Below are positions 17,527 to 28,586 of a stretch of DNA of 64,000 nt, in pieces (the first letter of the stretch is position 1; every line of letters begins with the position of its first letter). A program made the position numbers and the translations under genes. The notes below the pieces were generated by a model, which did no database searches, was not told the DNA's origin, and saw nothing but the letters and a program-made list of their open reading frames with translations. The stretch comes from Flavobacterium sp. TR2. Lineage in GTDB: Bacteria; Bacteroidota; Bacteroidia; Flavobacteriales; Flavobacteriaceae. Where the stretch lies: positions 3,100,001 through 3,164,000 of the forward strand of contig NZ_CP104307.1 in assembly GCF_025252405.1 (NCBI RefSeq), given 5' to 3'.

Positions 17527-18396
17527 ATGAATAATCAGACAGAAACTCAGAGTTGCGATTTTACTTCAGATTTGAAAATGAAGGGCTTTAAGGTGTACCC
17601 GATAAATGGGGATTTCAGTAAAGTTCCAGTTTATAGCCGAAGAGACTTTTATAAAATCTGCATTAACACCAGTAAAAGTATCATACAATATGCTGACCGC
17701 GGAATAGAAACCGATGGAACGATTCTGTTTTTCGGCAATCCGATTATTCCGTATTCTTGGGAAACGGTTTCTGAAAAATTTGAAGGCTATGCCTGTGTCT
17801 TTACTGAAGAGTTCTTTAAAACCAAAGACCGATCAGAAACACTTCAAGAATCGCCTTTGTTTAAAATAGGAGGAACTCCAATCTTTACTTTAAATGCTGA
17901 ACAAAAGGTGTTTATCGATTCATTATTCCAGAAAATGATCCAAGAATATGAAACCGATTATGCTTTTAAAGACGATTTAATGCGCAGCTACGTCAATTTG
18001 ATTATTCATGAATCGATGAAAATGCAGCCTTCGGAGAACTTTTTTAAACATAAAAATGCGTCTTCGCGAATTACTTCTTTGTTTTTGGAATTATTAGAAA
18101 GGCAATTTCCAATAGAAACCAAAAATCAGCCTTTGGCTTTAAAAACACCTCAGGATTATGCGCAGAGCCTGTCTGTGCACGTAAATCATTTAAATCGTTC
18201 TGTAAAAGAAGTTACAGGAAAACCAACCACCGCACACATTACCGAAAGAGTAATCAACGAAGCAAAAGCTTTGCTGCAGCATACAGACTGGAGCATTTCT
18301 GACATTGGCTACTCGCTTGGATTTGAGTATCCGAGTTATTTTAATAATTATTTTAAAAGGCTTACAGGAACGGTTCCGAAATCGCTTCGAATGTAA
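17527..18396 (+). CDS. AraC-family transcriptional regulator
   Basis: 289 residues. The N-terminal half is a cupin-like effector domain (about 20-160; the region FKVYPINGDFSKVPVYSRRD starts it). The C-terminal half carries two HTH motifs: QDYAQSLSVHVNHLNRSVKE and DWSISDIGYSLGFEYPSYFN, followed by FKRLTGTVPKSLR, the AraC signature. In Flavobacterium, such regulators commonly neighbour redox enzymes. It precedes a cupin, an alcohol dehydrogenase and an aldo/keto reductase on the same strand, which are the likely targets. Confidence 0.9.
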   Translation: MNNQTETQSCDFTSDLKMKGFKVYPINGDFSKVPVYSRRDFYKICINTSKSIIQYADRGIETDGTILFFGNPIIPYSWETVSEKFEGYACVFTEEFFKTKDRSETLQESPLFKIGGTPIFTLNAEQKVFIDSLFQKMIQEYETDYAFKDDLMRSYVNLIIHESMKMQPSENFFKHKNASSRITSLFLELLERQFPIETKNQPLALKTPQDYAQSLSVHVNHLNRSVKEVTGKPTTAHITERVINEAKALLQHTDWSISDIGYSLGFEYPSYFNNYFKRLTGTVPKSLRM

Positions 18397-18704
18397 ATTG
18401 TTTCAATTTCTTAATTTTTTGTTTGAATATTGTTATTTCAGCATTGCAGTATTGCACTACATTTGCCCTGAAATAAACAACGAACTCTTTGTATCAGTTT
18501 TTAAAAAGCTAAATTATACTTCACAAAAGCGATGTCCAGCTTTACATTTAGTTTTAAATTTTGATAATAGAAAAAATATAAATTTTTAAAGCATTACTAA
18601 AAAATCAAAATCTCCTTCTAAAAGAGATTCGATGTACTGATTATTTCATTCAAATAAGCTTATAAGAATTTTAAAATTAATTATTAACCTAAAACAACGA
18701 AATT
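18397..18704. other. Intergenic gap, no feature found
   Basis: 308 bp of AT-rich sequence between the AraC and cupin genes. An open frame runs out of the AraC gene in another frame, but it has no family likeness. I see no clear hairpin or promoter. Confidence 0.5.
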
Positions 18705-19103
18705 ATGTCGACACATTTCACTGCTGTAATCGAAGAAGGTAAAATTCCAAATACTTATATGACAGGCGAAGTGTCATATAAAAAACAGACGAGCGAAATT
18801 CACCCTGAAAACACTGTCATCAAAGATATTTCTTTTGAACCCGGAGCAAGAACAAATTGGCACAGTAACGCAAGTCTTCAGTTAATCATTGTAACAGATG
18901 GGGTTGGCTATTACCAAGAAAGAGGCGGACAAATAAATCTTATCGAAAAAGGAAAAGTAATCACGGTTTTACCAGGAGTAGAACATTGGTACGGAGCAAC
19001 GCCCAATACTAAATATTCTCACATTACCATTGTGACAGAAGTAGACAAAGGTTTTGGAATATGGCTGGATAGTGTTACCGATGAAGAGTATTATTCTTTT
19101 TGA
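18705..19103 (+). CDS. Small cupin-domain protein
   Basis: 132 residues, single conserved beta-barrel. Cupin motif 1 is seen in SFEPGARTNWHSNASLQLII (His and the following residues as metal ligands) and motif 2 in GKVITVLPGVEHWYGATP. Similar small cupins are annotated as carboxymuconolactone decarboxylase-associated or mandelonitrile-lyase-like, but the function here is not determined. The metal ligands appear reduced (one WHSN, one EHWYG), consistent with an active or sensor cupin. It belongs to the AraC-linked redox neighbourhood. Confidence 0.82.
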   Translation: MSTHFTAVIEEGKIPNTYMTGEVSYKKQTSEIHPENTVIKDISFEPGARTNWHSNASLQLIIVTDGVGYYQERGGQINLIEKGKVITVLPGVEHWYGATPNTKYSHITIVTEVDKGFGIWLDSVTDEEYYSF

Positions 19104-19492
19104 GCTTCTGAGCTACTAAGTCGCTAAGATCCTAGGCTTCTAGCCGCAAAGTTTTTTTACGCAGATTTGCTTCGCCTGTTCGCTATCACTCGGGTTATTG
19201 ATTTATAACAGATTATATTTTTTGATTAGATAAAAATAATCGAAATTTATATAATCGTTTGGTTATCAGTGTAAATCAAGTGGTTTTTGTATGTCTTATA
19301 AAGATATTTTTCCCCTCAGTGAAATCGAAGGGCACAAATAGGGGCTTCGACTTCGCTCAGCCTGACAATCAAAATCAAAACCTGATCCCGAGGCTTCAGG
19401 AGAAACTTGATCCCGAAGCTTCGGGAGAAACTTGAAACCTGAAACCTGAAACTTGAAACAAAAAAACAAATAACAACAAACTATAAAAAATT
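19104..19492. repeat. Intergenic gap with degenerate palindromes and short tandem repeats
   Basis: At 19316-19368 a degenerate GAGCGAAGTCGAAGG palindrome (CTCAGTGAAATCGAAG / CTTCGACTTCGCTCAG). At 19381-19430 two 25-bp tandem copies differing at a few bases, each with GATCCCGA and TTC(A/G)GGAGAAA. Then CTTGAAAC/CCTGAAAC short repeats to 19458. All these are typical dispersed intergenic words here; no gene is visible. Confidence 0.65.
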
Positions 19493-20523
19493 ATGGAAAC
19501 AAAAAGCATTAAAGCCTTTGGTACAGAAGCTGCCGAAGCACCATTAAAAACCTTAGATATTAAAAGAAGAGCAGTACAGGCACACGACGTAGAAATCGAA
19601 ATTTTGTATTGCGGAATCTGCCACTCCGATTTGCACTCGGCTAGAAACGAATGGCATGGCACTATTTATCCGATTGTTCCGGGACATGAGATTGTAGGGC
19701 GTGTTACAAAAGTTGGAGATCATGTAAAAGGGTTTAAAGTTGGCGATTTGGCAGGTGTAGGCTGTATGGTTGATTCTTGCAGAGAGTGCGAGCAGTGTAA
19801 AGAAGGTTTGGAGCAATATTGCGATCCAGGAAGCATCTTGACATTTAACTCTCCTGATGCGCATTTGGGCGGACAAACTTTTGGAGGATATTCTCAAAGT
19901 ATTGTTGTTGACGAAAATTTCGTATTGCATATTTCAGATAAATTAGAGCTTTCGGCAGTTGCGCCACTATTATGTGCAGGAATTACAACCTATTCTCCAT
20001 TAAAACACTGGAAAGTGGGGCCTGGACAAAAAGTGGGAATAGTTGGAATTGGAGGTTTAGGCCATATGGGAATCAAATTGGCAAAAGCAATGGGAGCTCA
20101 CGTAGTGGTTTTAACTACTTCTTTGTCTAAAGTTGAAGATGCAAAGCGTTTGGGTGCTGATGAGGTTATTTTGTCGACAGATCCAGCACAGATGGCAAAA
20201 CACGCCAAAAGCATGAACTTTATTTTAGACTGTGTTTCGGCAGAGCATAATATCGATTCGTATTTAAATTTACTGAAAGTAGACGGAACGCTAACGCTTG
20301 TGGGAGCACCAATGGATCCGCTTCCTGTAACTTCTTTCAGCCTTATTTTAGGAAGAAGAAGCTTTGCAGGTTCTGCTATCGGCGGAATTGCAGAAACTCA
20401 AGAAATGCTTGATTTCTGTGCTGAGCATAACATTACTGCAGACGTAGAAGTAATCGGAGTCAATGGTGTAAACGACGCCTACGAAAGATTACTAAAAGGA
20501 GATATCAAATATCGTTTTGTGAT

Positions 20524-20545
<22 letters not shown>
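19493..20545 (+). CDS. Zinc-dependent NAD(P)-alcohol dehydrogenase (YahK/CAD type)
   Basis: 350 residues, cytoplasmic MDR-family dehydrogenase. Catalytic zinc ligands Cys40 (YCGICHSDLH) and His65-Glu66 (PGHEIVGRV). Structural zinc is bound by four Cys in CMVDSCRECEQCKEGLEQYC. The Rossmann loop is GIVGIGGLGHMGIKLAKAMG. Expected to interconvert aldehydes and alcohols, probably with NADPH as in YahK and cinnamyl-alcohol dehydrogenases. Oddity: the last coding bases and the stop (MASLK, then TAA) are copied in each unit of the tandem array that follows. Likely part of the AraC-controlled group with the aldo/keto reductase beyond the array. Confidence 0.93.
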
Positions 20546-22844
<2,299 letters not shown>

Positions 22845-22905
22845 CTAAGCTACTAAGCTTTCCTTTAATTCTTAATTTCTCAAAAAGCTTAGAAGCTAAA
22901 AAAAG

Positions 22906-22944
22906 AAACCCCTTCAAGCAATTCAACTCTTGAAGGGGTTTTTG
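22906..22944. terminator. Bidirectional terminator
   Basis: A 13-bp perfect stem (AAACCCCTTCAAG and complement) with a 10-nt loop, T-run on the right and A-rich on the left. It serves the aldo/keto reductase and the DUF4142 gene. The rest of the gap (22816-23027) is made of TAAGCTACTAAG-type short words that recur at 38.8 and 55.4 kb. Confidence 0.88.
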
Positions 22945-23027
22945 CAAAATTTGAGATTCTTAGATAATTCTATTGCTTAGAATCTCAGAATCTTAGCATC
23001 TTAAAATAATAACCAATTAAATTTATT

Positions 23028-23615
23028 TTACTTTTTGTCCAGGTTTTGTTTCAGCATTTTAGCGTGTTCCAAATGCGCTGTTAAACCTGCAATATTGTTA
23101 GAAGCCCAAGTTCTTACTTCCTGATCATTAGCATCTTTTGCGGCTTTTTCCAGTTTTTTGATTGCTTTTTCGTGACCGTCGATCATCATGTCAGCAAATT
23201 TTTTGTCAAAATCAGTGCCTGATTTTTCGTTTAATTTATTGTATTCTTCTTGACCTTCTTCAGTTAAAGAAGTTGGAAGAGTAAAGTTTTTCACTTTTGC
23301 TAAAGCACTTACTTCAGAAGCAGATTTAGTGTGCTCATCAACAAGCATTTTACCAAATTTTTTCACCTCTGGGTTTGTGCCTTTTGTTTGTGCCAGTTTA
23401 CCAATTTCGATTTCAGCTAAGTTAACTTCTGCCTGATCTACTAAAAACTGAGAATCATCTTCTTTGCTGTCAATAGAATCAAATTTTGTTTCGTTTGCAT
23501 CTTCAGCAACCTCTTTTGGATCTTCTTGTTTGGTTTCGTTTTTACAAGATTGAAGGAATATAATGATAAGTCCTGCTCCTAAAATGGCTTTTCCGGCTAA
23601 TAATAACTTTTTCAT
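23028..23615 (-). CDS. DUF4142 lipoprotein
   Basis: 195 residues. A lipoprotein signal with lipobox IIFLQSC is followed by an acidic, Lys/Glu-rich linker (about 25-60). Then a DUF4142 ferritin-like four-helix domain: LVDQAEVNLAEIEIGKLAQ, VKKFGKMLVDEHTKSASEVS, FADMMIDGHEKAIKKLEKAA, VRTWASNNIAGLTAHLEHAK. The His residues in DEH, DGHEK and HLEHAK match the conserved family pattern. Location: cell envelope. DUF4142 proteins are abundant in stress-related settings, but the biochemical role is not known. Confidence 0.88.
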   Translation of the reverse strand: MKKLLLAGKAILGAGLIIIFLQSCKNETKQEDPKEVAEDANETKFDSIDSKEDDSQFLVDQAEVNLAEIEIGKLAQTKGTNPEVKKFGKMLVDEHTKSASEVSALAKVKNFTLPTSLTEEGQEEYNKLNEKSGTDFDKKFADMMIDGHEKAIKKLEKAAKDANDQEVRTWASNNIAGLTAHLEHAKMLKQNLDKK

Positions 23616-23738
23616 GATTTTAATAGTTTAAATGTTATGATGTAAAATTATTGAGAAGTTAAAGGAATGCCTTACAGGATTTTTAGAGATTGTTATAGGA
23701 TTAAGATGTAAATTTTTATATTAGCCTAAAATCAATTT

Positions 23739-23975
23739 ATGGAAAAAGATTTTATTTATGGCATGAAAGTTTCATTAGATGATGAATTTGGTATTGTTAT
23801 AAAAGATAAAGTAAATCAGTCGAATTTTTGTGGATTAATTCGTTGGGATACGCCTAAAGAAAATGACACTGAAGATTGGCGAGGTCAATTTGCAACATTT
23901 ATTGCAATGGGAGGTAAAATTTTAGGTAGTAGCTATTCATTTCAATTCATTAATGATGATGGATCATTAAAATAA
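23739..23975 (+). CDS. Hypothetical protein, 78 residues
   Basis: Small soluble protein without signal or membrane segment. Aromatic and acidic, with GMKVSLDDEFGIVIKD and GGKILGSSYSFQFINDDG, which suggest an all-beta fold. No family recognised. It is the first of four co-directional small genes (23.7-25.9 kb). The spacing to the next gene is 35 bp, so co-transcription is likely. Confidence 0.55.
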   Translation: MEKDFIYGMKVSLDDEFGIVIKDKVNQSNFCGLIRWDTPKENDTEDWRGQFATFIAMGGKILGSSYSFQFINDDGSLK

Positions 23976-24010
23976 TTTTAATTTAAAACTTGTAATCAGA
24001 AAGCTTATTC

Positions 24011-24877
24011 ATGAAACAAAAAATTACAATCCTATTTCTTTTAACAGCCACAGCTTTTGTATCAGCCCAAATCAGTTATAAAGGTTTCATTGATAAATAT
24101 CCAGTTGAGTTTGTAACCGATATTTACTCAGACGGACAAGGAACTGCAATTTATGCTTATTGTAATTATGATTCTCCGATTGTTTTAAAAGCCAATTTGG
24201 CAGGAAAAACATTGGTATTTACTGAACAAGATAAAAGTGGTAAGGAAACTGTAAAACTGAGTTTCGAAAATTACAATGCAGAAAATAATGAGTTAAACGG
24301 AATATGGAAAGATTTAAATTCAGGAAAAGAACTTAAAATCAGTTTGGCAAAACAGTTTGATCTGAGCTATAATAATGGCGAAGAAGGAACCGAAAGAGAA
24401 ATTTTGCAGCCTGTTTCTTTAAAAGACCGGTATTTTAAATTAATCATTTCGAAAGAAGACCCTTCTACAGTTTCTGGAATAAAAATTATCGAAAAAAAGA
24501 CCGATAAATTAATTCAGAAAGTTGATGTGCAATGCCAGCTTTGGGGATTGTATAATGTAAATGTAGGCGATTATAATTTTGATGGATTTGAAGAATTCTC
24601 CGTTTTCGAATCTAGTTATGCAGGTCCAAATACTTCAAGAATATATTTTCTGTACAATCCAAAAACAGGAAAATATTTCGAAAGCGGTTTTAGCGGCACT
24701 TCTTTAGAATTTGACAGCAAAACCAAAAGAATTTACGAACATAATCAGTGCTGCGCCGGAAGAAGCGTAGAAAGAGCTGAATATAAAGTTGTCAATAACA
24801 AAATGGTCTTAGTAAAAAAGACTTGCTTAGAATATGATGACAAAACACAAGATTACAAAAAGATTAAATGTGATTAA
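24011..24877 (+). CDS. Exported XAC2610-like protein
   Basis: 288 residues with a signal peptide (ILFLLTATAFVSAQ). The first half is a beta-rich domain of unknown type (ISYKGFIDKYPVEFVTDIYS). The second half holds the motif VGDYNFDGFEEFSVFESSYA followed by the Cys pair HNQCCAGRSVERAEYKVVNN, which resembles the XAC2610 / FG-GAP-like exported family. Function unknown. The context of small exported proteins gives no further hint. Assignment is from motif likeness only. Confidence 0.6.
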   Translation: MKQKITILFLLTATAFVSAQISYKGFIDKYPVEFVTDIYSDGQGTAIYAYCNYDSPIVLKANLAGKTLVFTEQDKSGKETVKLSFENYNAENNELNGIWKDLNSGKELKISLAKQFDLSYNNGEEGTEREILQPVSLKDRYFKLIISKEDPSTVSGIKIIEKKTDKLIQKVDVQCQLWGLYNVNVGDYNFDGFEEFSVFESSYAGPNTSRIYFLYNPKTGKYFESGFSGTSLEFDSKTKRIYEHNQCCAGRSVERAEYKVVNNKMVLVKKTCLEYDDKTQDYKKIKCD

Positions 24878-24901
24878 TTGTTCTTTTAAATCTATTATCA
24901 A

Positions 24902-25297
24902 ATGAAGGTTACTAAGATAATTGCAGTATTTTTTTTGCTTGGAATGTTTTGCTTATACCTAAACTACTTTTCTTCTTTTGTAATGCCTTGGCAAAAAGAA
25001 GATGCTATTAAATGCGTTTTAAGTTGGGGACAACTTGAAAATCTACCTGAAAAAGCAGAAATCATTAGTATAGAAAAAAGAGGTTCTATTTTTACACGAC
25101 AATTTATAATTGAATTTGAAAGTTCTGAATCTGAAATAAAGAAATGGATGCAGCAAAGCAAAGGTTTCGAAAATAATATTCCAGAAATTAGAAAAAACAC
25201 TAAGGTTTATGAAATTCATCCAAAAAGTTTACAATCTTATGGAGGAAGGGTTGAAATTACTGGAAGTAAAGTTTTAATCAATATGAGTTGGAGTTAA
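24902..25297 (+). CDS. Hypothetical membrane-anchored protein
   Basis: 131 residues with one N-terminal hydrophobic helix (IIAVFFLLGMFCLYLNYFSS) that probably anchors it, leaving a small soluble domain outside the cytoplasm. The soluble part is mixed alpha/beta (VEITGSKVLINMSWS at the end). No family recognised. It follows the XAC2610-like gene by 24 bp and precedes the next lipoprotein by 14 bp, so it belongs to the same transcript. Confidence 0.6.
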   Translation: MKVTKIIAVFFLLGMFCLYLNYFSSFVMPWQKEDAIKCVLSWGQLENLPEKAEIISIEKRGSIFTRQFIIEFESSESEIKKWMQQSKGFENNIPEIRKNTKVYEIHPKSLQSYGGRVEITGSKVLINMSWS

Positions 25298-25311
25298 TAA
25301 ATACATTTAAA

Positions 25312-25905
25312 ATGAAACAAATAGTTATCTCAATTTTTGGATCAATTTTAATAATTTCATGTAAACCTAAATCAGAATTTAAGACGATTGATTTCGTGGA
25401 ATTTGAAATAACGGTTCCACGACAATGGAACGAATTAAAATTCAAAGGAATTGATAGTTATGTTGGTGGCATAATAACGCCAGAAAAAGATTCTTTGATT
25501 TTTGACATAGGAAGATATTCTAGCGATATAACTGAAGAAGACTTCGTAATAATTTATGATAAAAGAAGATATAATGAATTGAATGAAAATGAAAAGAAGC
25601 TTTTGAAAAAAGAAAACTATTTAATTATCGATTCTATTTCTCAGGAAGTTGATAGAGAAAAATATCGAAGACAGAAATTTGTTGTTGAAAAAGTTGATTG
25701 TTTCCAAGCTAAATTCATAACACCTAGAAAAAGTGGCTTAGGTGTAACAGGTATTTACATAGATAGTTTGAGAGGTAATTCTAAGGATTTTACTAAGGTT
25801 AGAATGTGTTTTTATGGTTATAATCTAAAACAGAGAACGCAACAACAATTTGTCAATGCCTTGAGAACAATCAAATTTAAAGAATATTGCTATTCAGAGA
25901 AATAA
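25312..25905 (+). CDS. Hypothetical lipoprotein
   Basis: 197 residues from the ATG at 25312 (the longer frame from TTG 25288 would overlap the previous gene and spoil the signal). Lipobox SILIISC at the end of a short signal gives an acylated Cys. The mature part is a single domain beginning FKTIDFVEFEITVPRQWNEL, reminiscent of PsbP/lipoprotein-type beta folds, and ending in VNALRTIKFKE. No function recognised. Last gene of the small exported group, followed by a terminator. Confidence 0.62.
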   Translation: MKQIVISIFGSILIISCKPKSEFKTIDFVEFEITVPRQWNELKFKGIDSYVGGIITPEKDSLIFDIGRYSSDITEEDFVIIYDKRRYNELNENEKKLLKKENYLIIDSISQEVDREKYRRQKFVVEKVDCFQAKFITPRKSGLGVTGIYIDSLRGNSKDFTKVRMCFYGYNLKQRTQQQFVNALRTIKFKEYCYSEK

Positions 25906-25925
25906 GACTATAAAAGAAGATTATG

Positions 25926-25958
25926 ATCCCAACTTCCAAAAGAGTTGGGATTTTTTTT
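25926..25958 (+). terminator. Rho-independent terminator
   Basis: ATCCCAACT and its complement AGTTGGGAT around an 8-nt loop, then eight T. It closes the run of small exported genes. Confidence 0.88.
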
Positions 25959-26151
25959 GCATCTAACATTCCACATCTCACATTTCACAAAAAAAGAAAA
26001 ATTTATATTTCCGCTTTCAAAATTCCCATCCCACAAAAATGAAATTTAGAGCTAAAATTCTATAACAGAAAATGCTGAGTTAATGATGAATTTTGACATA
26101 ACAGATTTCGACATAGAGAATGTCAAAATGTTAACCATAAAAATTAAAGTC

Positions 26152-26391
26152 ATGCCAGATCCAAGAATTAAAAATGAAGAGCAGTATGAAGCATTGGTAA
26201 AAAAAGGATACAGCAAAGAAAAATCGGCTCGTATCGCCAACACGCCAGATGCAGGAAAGAAGGGAGGAAAAGCAAAGCCTTATGACGAATGGACAAAAGA
26301 TGAACTTTTGAAACAAGCCAGTAAAGTAGGCATAAAAGGAAGATCGTATATGAATAAAAAAGACTTAATCGAATCTTTGAGAAATAACTAA
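26152..26391 (+). CDS. Small Rho_N/SAP-like protein (DUF7218-type)
   Basis: 79 residues from the ATG at 26152; an upstream in-frame ATG at 26083 exists, but homolog-like sequence begins at MPDPRIKNEEQYEALVKKG. The first half (KEKSARIANTPDAGKKGGKA) is Gly/Lys-rich. The C-terminal half is a Rho_N/SAP-like helix-extension-helix: YDEWTKDELLKQASKVGIKG, then KKDLIESL, which usually binds nucleic acid. Cytoplasmic. It lies just before topoisomerase IB, and the two may be co-expressed stress genes. Confidence 0.72.
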   Translation: MPDPRIKNEEQYEALVKKGYSKEKSARIANTPDAGKKGGKAKPYDEWTKDELLKQASKVGIKGRSYMNKKDLIESLRNN

Positions 26392-26433
26392 AAATTAATT
26401 CAAAACTATTTCTGTGATAAAAAAATAAATACC

Positions 26434-27528
26434 ATGAACGCGGCGAGAAAAGAAAATTTAATGAATCAGCTGATAAAAGCGCCACATCTAGTAATTGAAA
26501 AACTAGACTTAGAGTACATTAATGATCATCAGCTGACTATTGTGCGCTGCCGCGAAGGGGAAAATTTTGTTTATAAAAAGAACGGAAAGAACGTAAAAAG
26601 CAAAGATGAAATTAAACGCATTAATAGCCTTGTTCTTCCACCGGCTTGGGAAAACGTTCGCATTACAGATGTTACAAACGGACATTTGCAAGCCGTTGGA
26701 ACCGATCTTAAAAACAGAAAACAGTATCGTTATCATCCAAGATGGAATTTGATTCGGAACCAGACTAAGTTTTATAAAATCGCCGAATTTGGCGCAAAAC
26801 TTCCATCAATAAGAAAACAAGTCGATCTCGATTTGGAAAAGAAAGAATGGTCCAAAGAGAAAGTAACAGCTCTGGTGATTCGATTAATGGAAGAAACACA
26901 CATCAGAATCGGGAATGAGAAATATGCCAAAGACAATAAATCGTACGGACTTTCGACTTTAAGAAAGCGCCATATCAATATCAATAAAAATTCGCTTCGA
27001 TTTGAGTTTATCGGCAAAAAAGGAAAACAGCATACGATTACGACCCGAAACAAACAATTGGTTAAATTGGTCAGCCGCTGTGAAGAAATTCCAGGTTACG
27101 AAGTTTTTAAATATTACGATAAGAATGGCGAAAAGAAAGTTTTAGACAGCCATGCCGTAAATGAATATCTGCATAGCATTTCGGGCGAATATTTCAGCGC
27201 GAAAGATTTCAGAACCTGGGCAGCATCAATCATTTTCTTTGAAAGTTTAATGGAAATTGGAGTCGCTTCAGACGAAAAAGAAATCAAGCAGAACATCATA
27301 ACTGCTTTTGATCTCACGGCCGAAGCGCTCGGGAATACGAGAAAGGTCTGCAAAGATTATTACGTTCATCCGCTTCTAATTTCGACTTATGAAGACGGTA
27401 CTATTCAGAAATATTTTGATAGGGCCAAAAAAAGCCAAAGCGAAAAAAAATATTTTACAAAGTCAGAAATAGCATTTTCGGAATTGATTCAGAATTACGA
27501 AATCAATTTAGAAACGCCTTGCTCATAA
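26434..27528 (+). CDS. DNA topoisomerase IB
   Basis: 364 residues of the bacterial (poxvirus-like) type IB family. N-terminal domain: VLPPAWENVRITDVTNGHLQ and GTDLKNRKQYRYHPRWNLIR. Catalytic domain: IRLMEETHIRIGNEKYAKDN (catalytic Arg region), YGLSTLRKRHI (Lys/Arg), FRTWAAS, and nucleophile Tyr310 in KVCKDYYVHPLLI. The enzyme relaxes supercoils of either sign by transient 3'-phosphotyrosyl nicks. Such genes are accessory in bacteria and often travel with stress or repair functions, as here (Nei glycosylase and DUF72 at 30 kb). Confidence 0.93.
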   Translation: MNAARKENLMNQLIKAPHLVIEKLDLEYINDHQLTIVRCREGENFVYKKNGKNVKSKDEIKRINSLVLPPAWENVRITDVTNGHLQAVGTDLKNRKQYRYHPRWNLIRNQTKFYKIAEFGAKLPSIRKQVDLDLEKKEWSKEKVTALVIRLMEETHIRIGNEKYAKDNKSYGLSTLRKRHININKNSLRFEFIGKKGKQHTITTRNKQLVKLVSRCEEIPGYEVFKYYDKNGEKKVLDSHAVNEYLHSISGEYFSAKDFRTWAASIIFFESLMEIGVASDEKEIKQNIITAFDLTAEALGNTRKVCKDYYVHPLLISTYEDGTIQKYFDRAKKSQSEKKYFTKSEIAFSELIQNYEINLETPCS

Positions 27529-27605
27529 AAGAGTTACTGCATCTCTCCAAAAGCTTAAAAGTTTGAATTACAGACAAAATCATTATTAACTAAAAAACTA
27601 TTATT

Positions 27606-27770
27606 ATGTTACGTTGGACAGTCACTTTTATTATTCTAGCCATAGTGGCAGGAATATTTGGTTTTGGCGGAATTGCCGCTGGAGCCGCTAGTATCGCTAA
27701 AATTTTATTCTTTATATTTTTAGTTCTATTCGTTATTTCTCTGATAAGCGGAAGATCAACAAGAGTATAA
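27606..27770 (+). CDS. DUF1328 small membrane protein
   Basis: 54 residues, too short for usual ORF cut-offs. It starts [20 protein letters not shown], then [20 protein letters not shown] and ends [10 protein letters not shown]. Two membrane helices separated by the Gly/Ala-rich turn match the DUF1328 (YtjA) family, small inner-membrane proteins widespread in stress-gene neighbourhoods. Function unknown. It lies 77 bp behind topoisomerase IB on the same strand. Confidence 0.85.
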   Translation: MLRWTVTFIILAIVAGIFGFGGIAAGAASIAKILFFIFLVLFVISLISGRSTRV

Positions 27771-27862
27771 AAATAGCAGTAAATAAAAAATAGATCAAAC
27801 GGCACATTTATTTCGATAATGTGTCGTTTTGCGGTTGCAATAAATTTAAAAAAAAGGAAGTC

Positions 27863-28510
27863 ATGGGAACACAAAGCGGTGCTTATCAAGATGTTTACAT
27901 TAAGAGAGAAGATGCAATGGTAAGCTTGAAAAATGATGTGACAGATTTTTGTGAAAGGTATATAAAACCTGTTCATCCTGAAAATTGGGATTGGTCGGTC
28001 CGTGATTTTGAAGATCCTAAAAACGATCCGACAGCTGCAGAGGCGCGGGCAATTGCAAATGTTGTTTTTAAAGATTTAGATGATGCCAAACAGACTGACG
28101 TTGATCTTTCTACAATGAACAATGCGCACGCCATAAAAGCGTATCTGAACCCGAAGAGCAAACACGAAGCTTTTAATATGGAAGAATTTGCTTTTGCATT
28201 AAAAGTAGAGCTGGAACACGGCAGGGTAAAAGATGTAAATGTTACCAACAATCATCCTTTTTTGACCGCTATGATTGCCCTTGCACATATGACCGAAAGC
28301 CTGACTTATTACAAGAGGCTAAAAGTAATGGAGGCAGAGGGCGAAATTTATGAAATTCTCCGAAAACTCGAGACATCGCCAATTGGTAAAGAAAAGTGGT
28401 ATAAAGAATTGGGAAAAGCCGAGCAAGAACTTAATGAAGCCAGAGCCGGATTGGCCGAACGCCTGGCAAGAATGGACGATATTCCAGTATTGAAAATTAT
28501 TGGAGATTAA
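27863..28510 (+). CDS. DUF5661-like protein
   Basis: 215 residues from the ATG at 27863; a GTG-start extension upstream adds a Cys-rich tail of 14 residues that looks spurious. The central part FNMEEFAFALKVELEHGRV followed by NNHPFLTAMIALAHMTESLT resembles the DUF5661 pattern. The N-terminal third (residues about 1-75) is acidic and helical. The C-terminus is a coiled-coil-like helix (KELGKAEQELNEARAGLAE). Soluble, cytoplasmic, function unknown. It is framed by other stress-type genes and followed by a strong terminator. Confidence 0.65.
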   Translation: MGTQSGAYQDVYIKREDAMVSLKNDVTDFCERYIKPVHPENWDWSVRDFEDPKNDPTAAEARAIANVVFKDLDDAKQTDVDLSTMNNAHAIKAYLNPKSKHEAFNMEEFAFALKVELEHGRVKDVNVTNNHPFLTAMIALAHMTESLTYYKRLKVMEAEGEIYEILRKLETSPIGKEKWYKELGKAEQELNEARAGLAERLARMDDIPVLKIIGD

Positions 28511-28534
28511 GTAGTTAAATTTTAGACTCAAAAA

Positions 28535-28568
28535 AAAACCGTCCCATTAAATAACGGGACGGTTTTTT
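28535..28568. terminator. Bidirectional terminator
   Basis: AAAACCGTCCC and exact complement GGGACGGTTTT enclose a 10-nt loop, with an A-run before and a T-run after. It serves the DUF5661-like gene (+) and the acidic protein gene (-). Confidence 0.88.
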
Positions 28569-28586
28569 ATTTTTATGCTGAAAATA

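Noticed and set aside
18305..18589. 94-residue frame after the AraC gene
   Set aside because: It starts inside the AraC coding region in another frame and shows no family signal or clear start.
27590..27976. 128-residue minus-strand frame
   Set aside because: It covers the plus-strand DUF1328 gene and the start of the DUF5661-like gene, both with clear family sequence.
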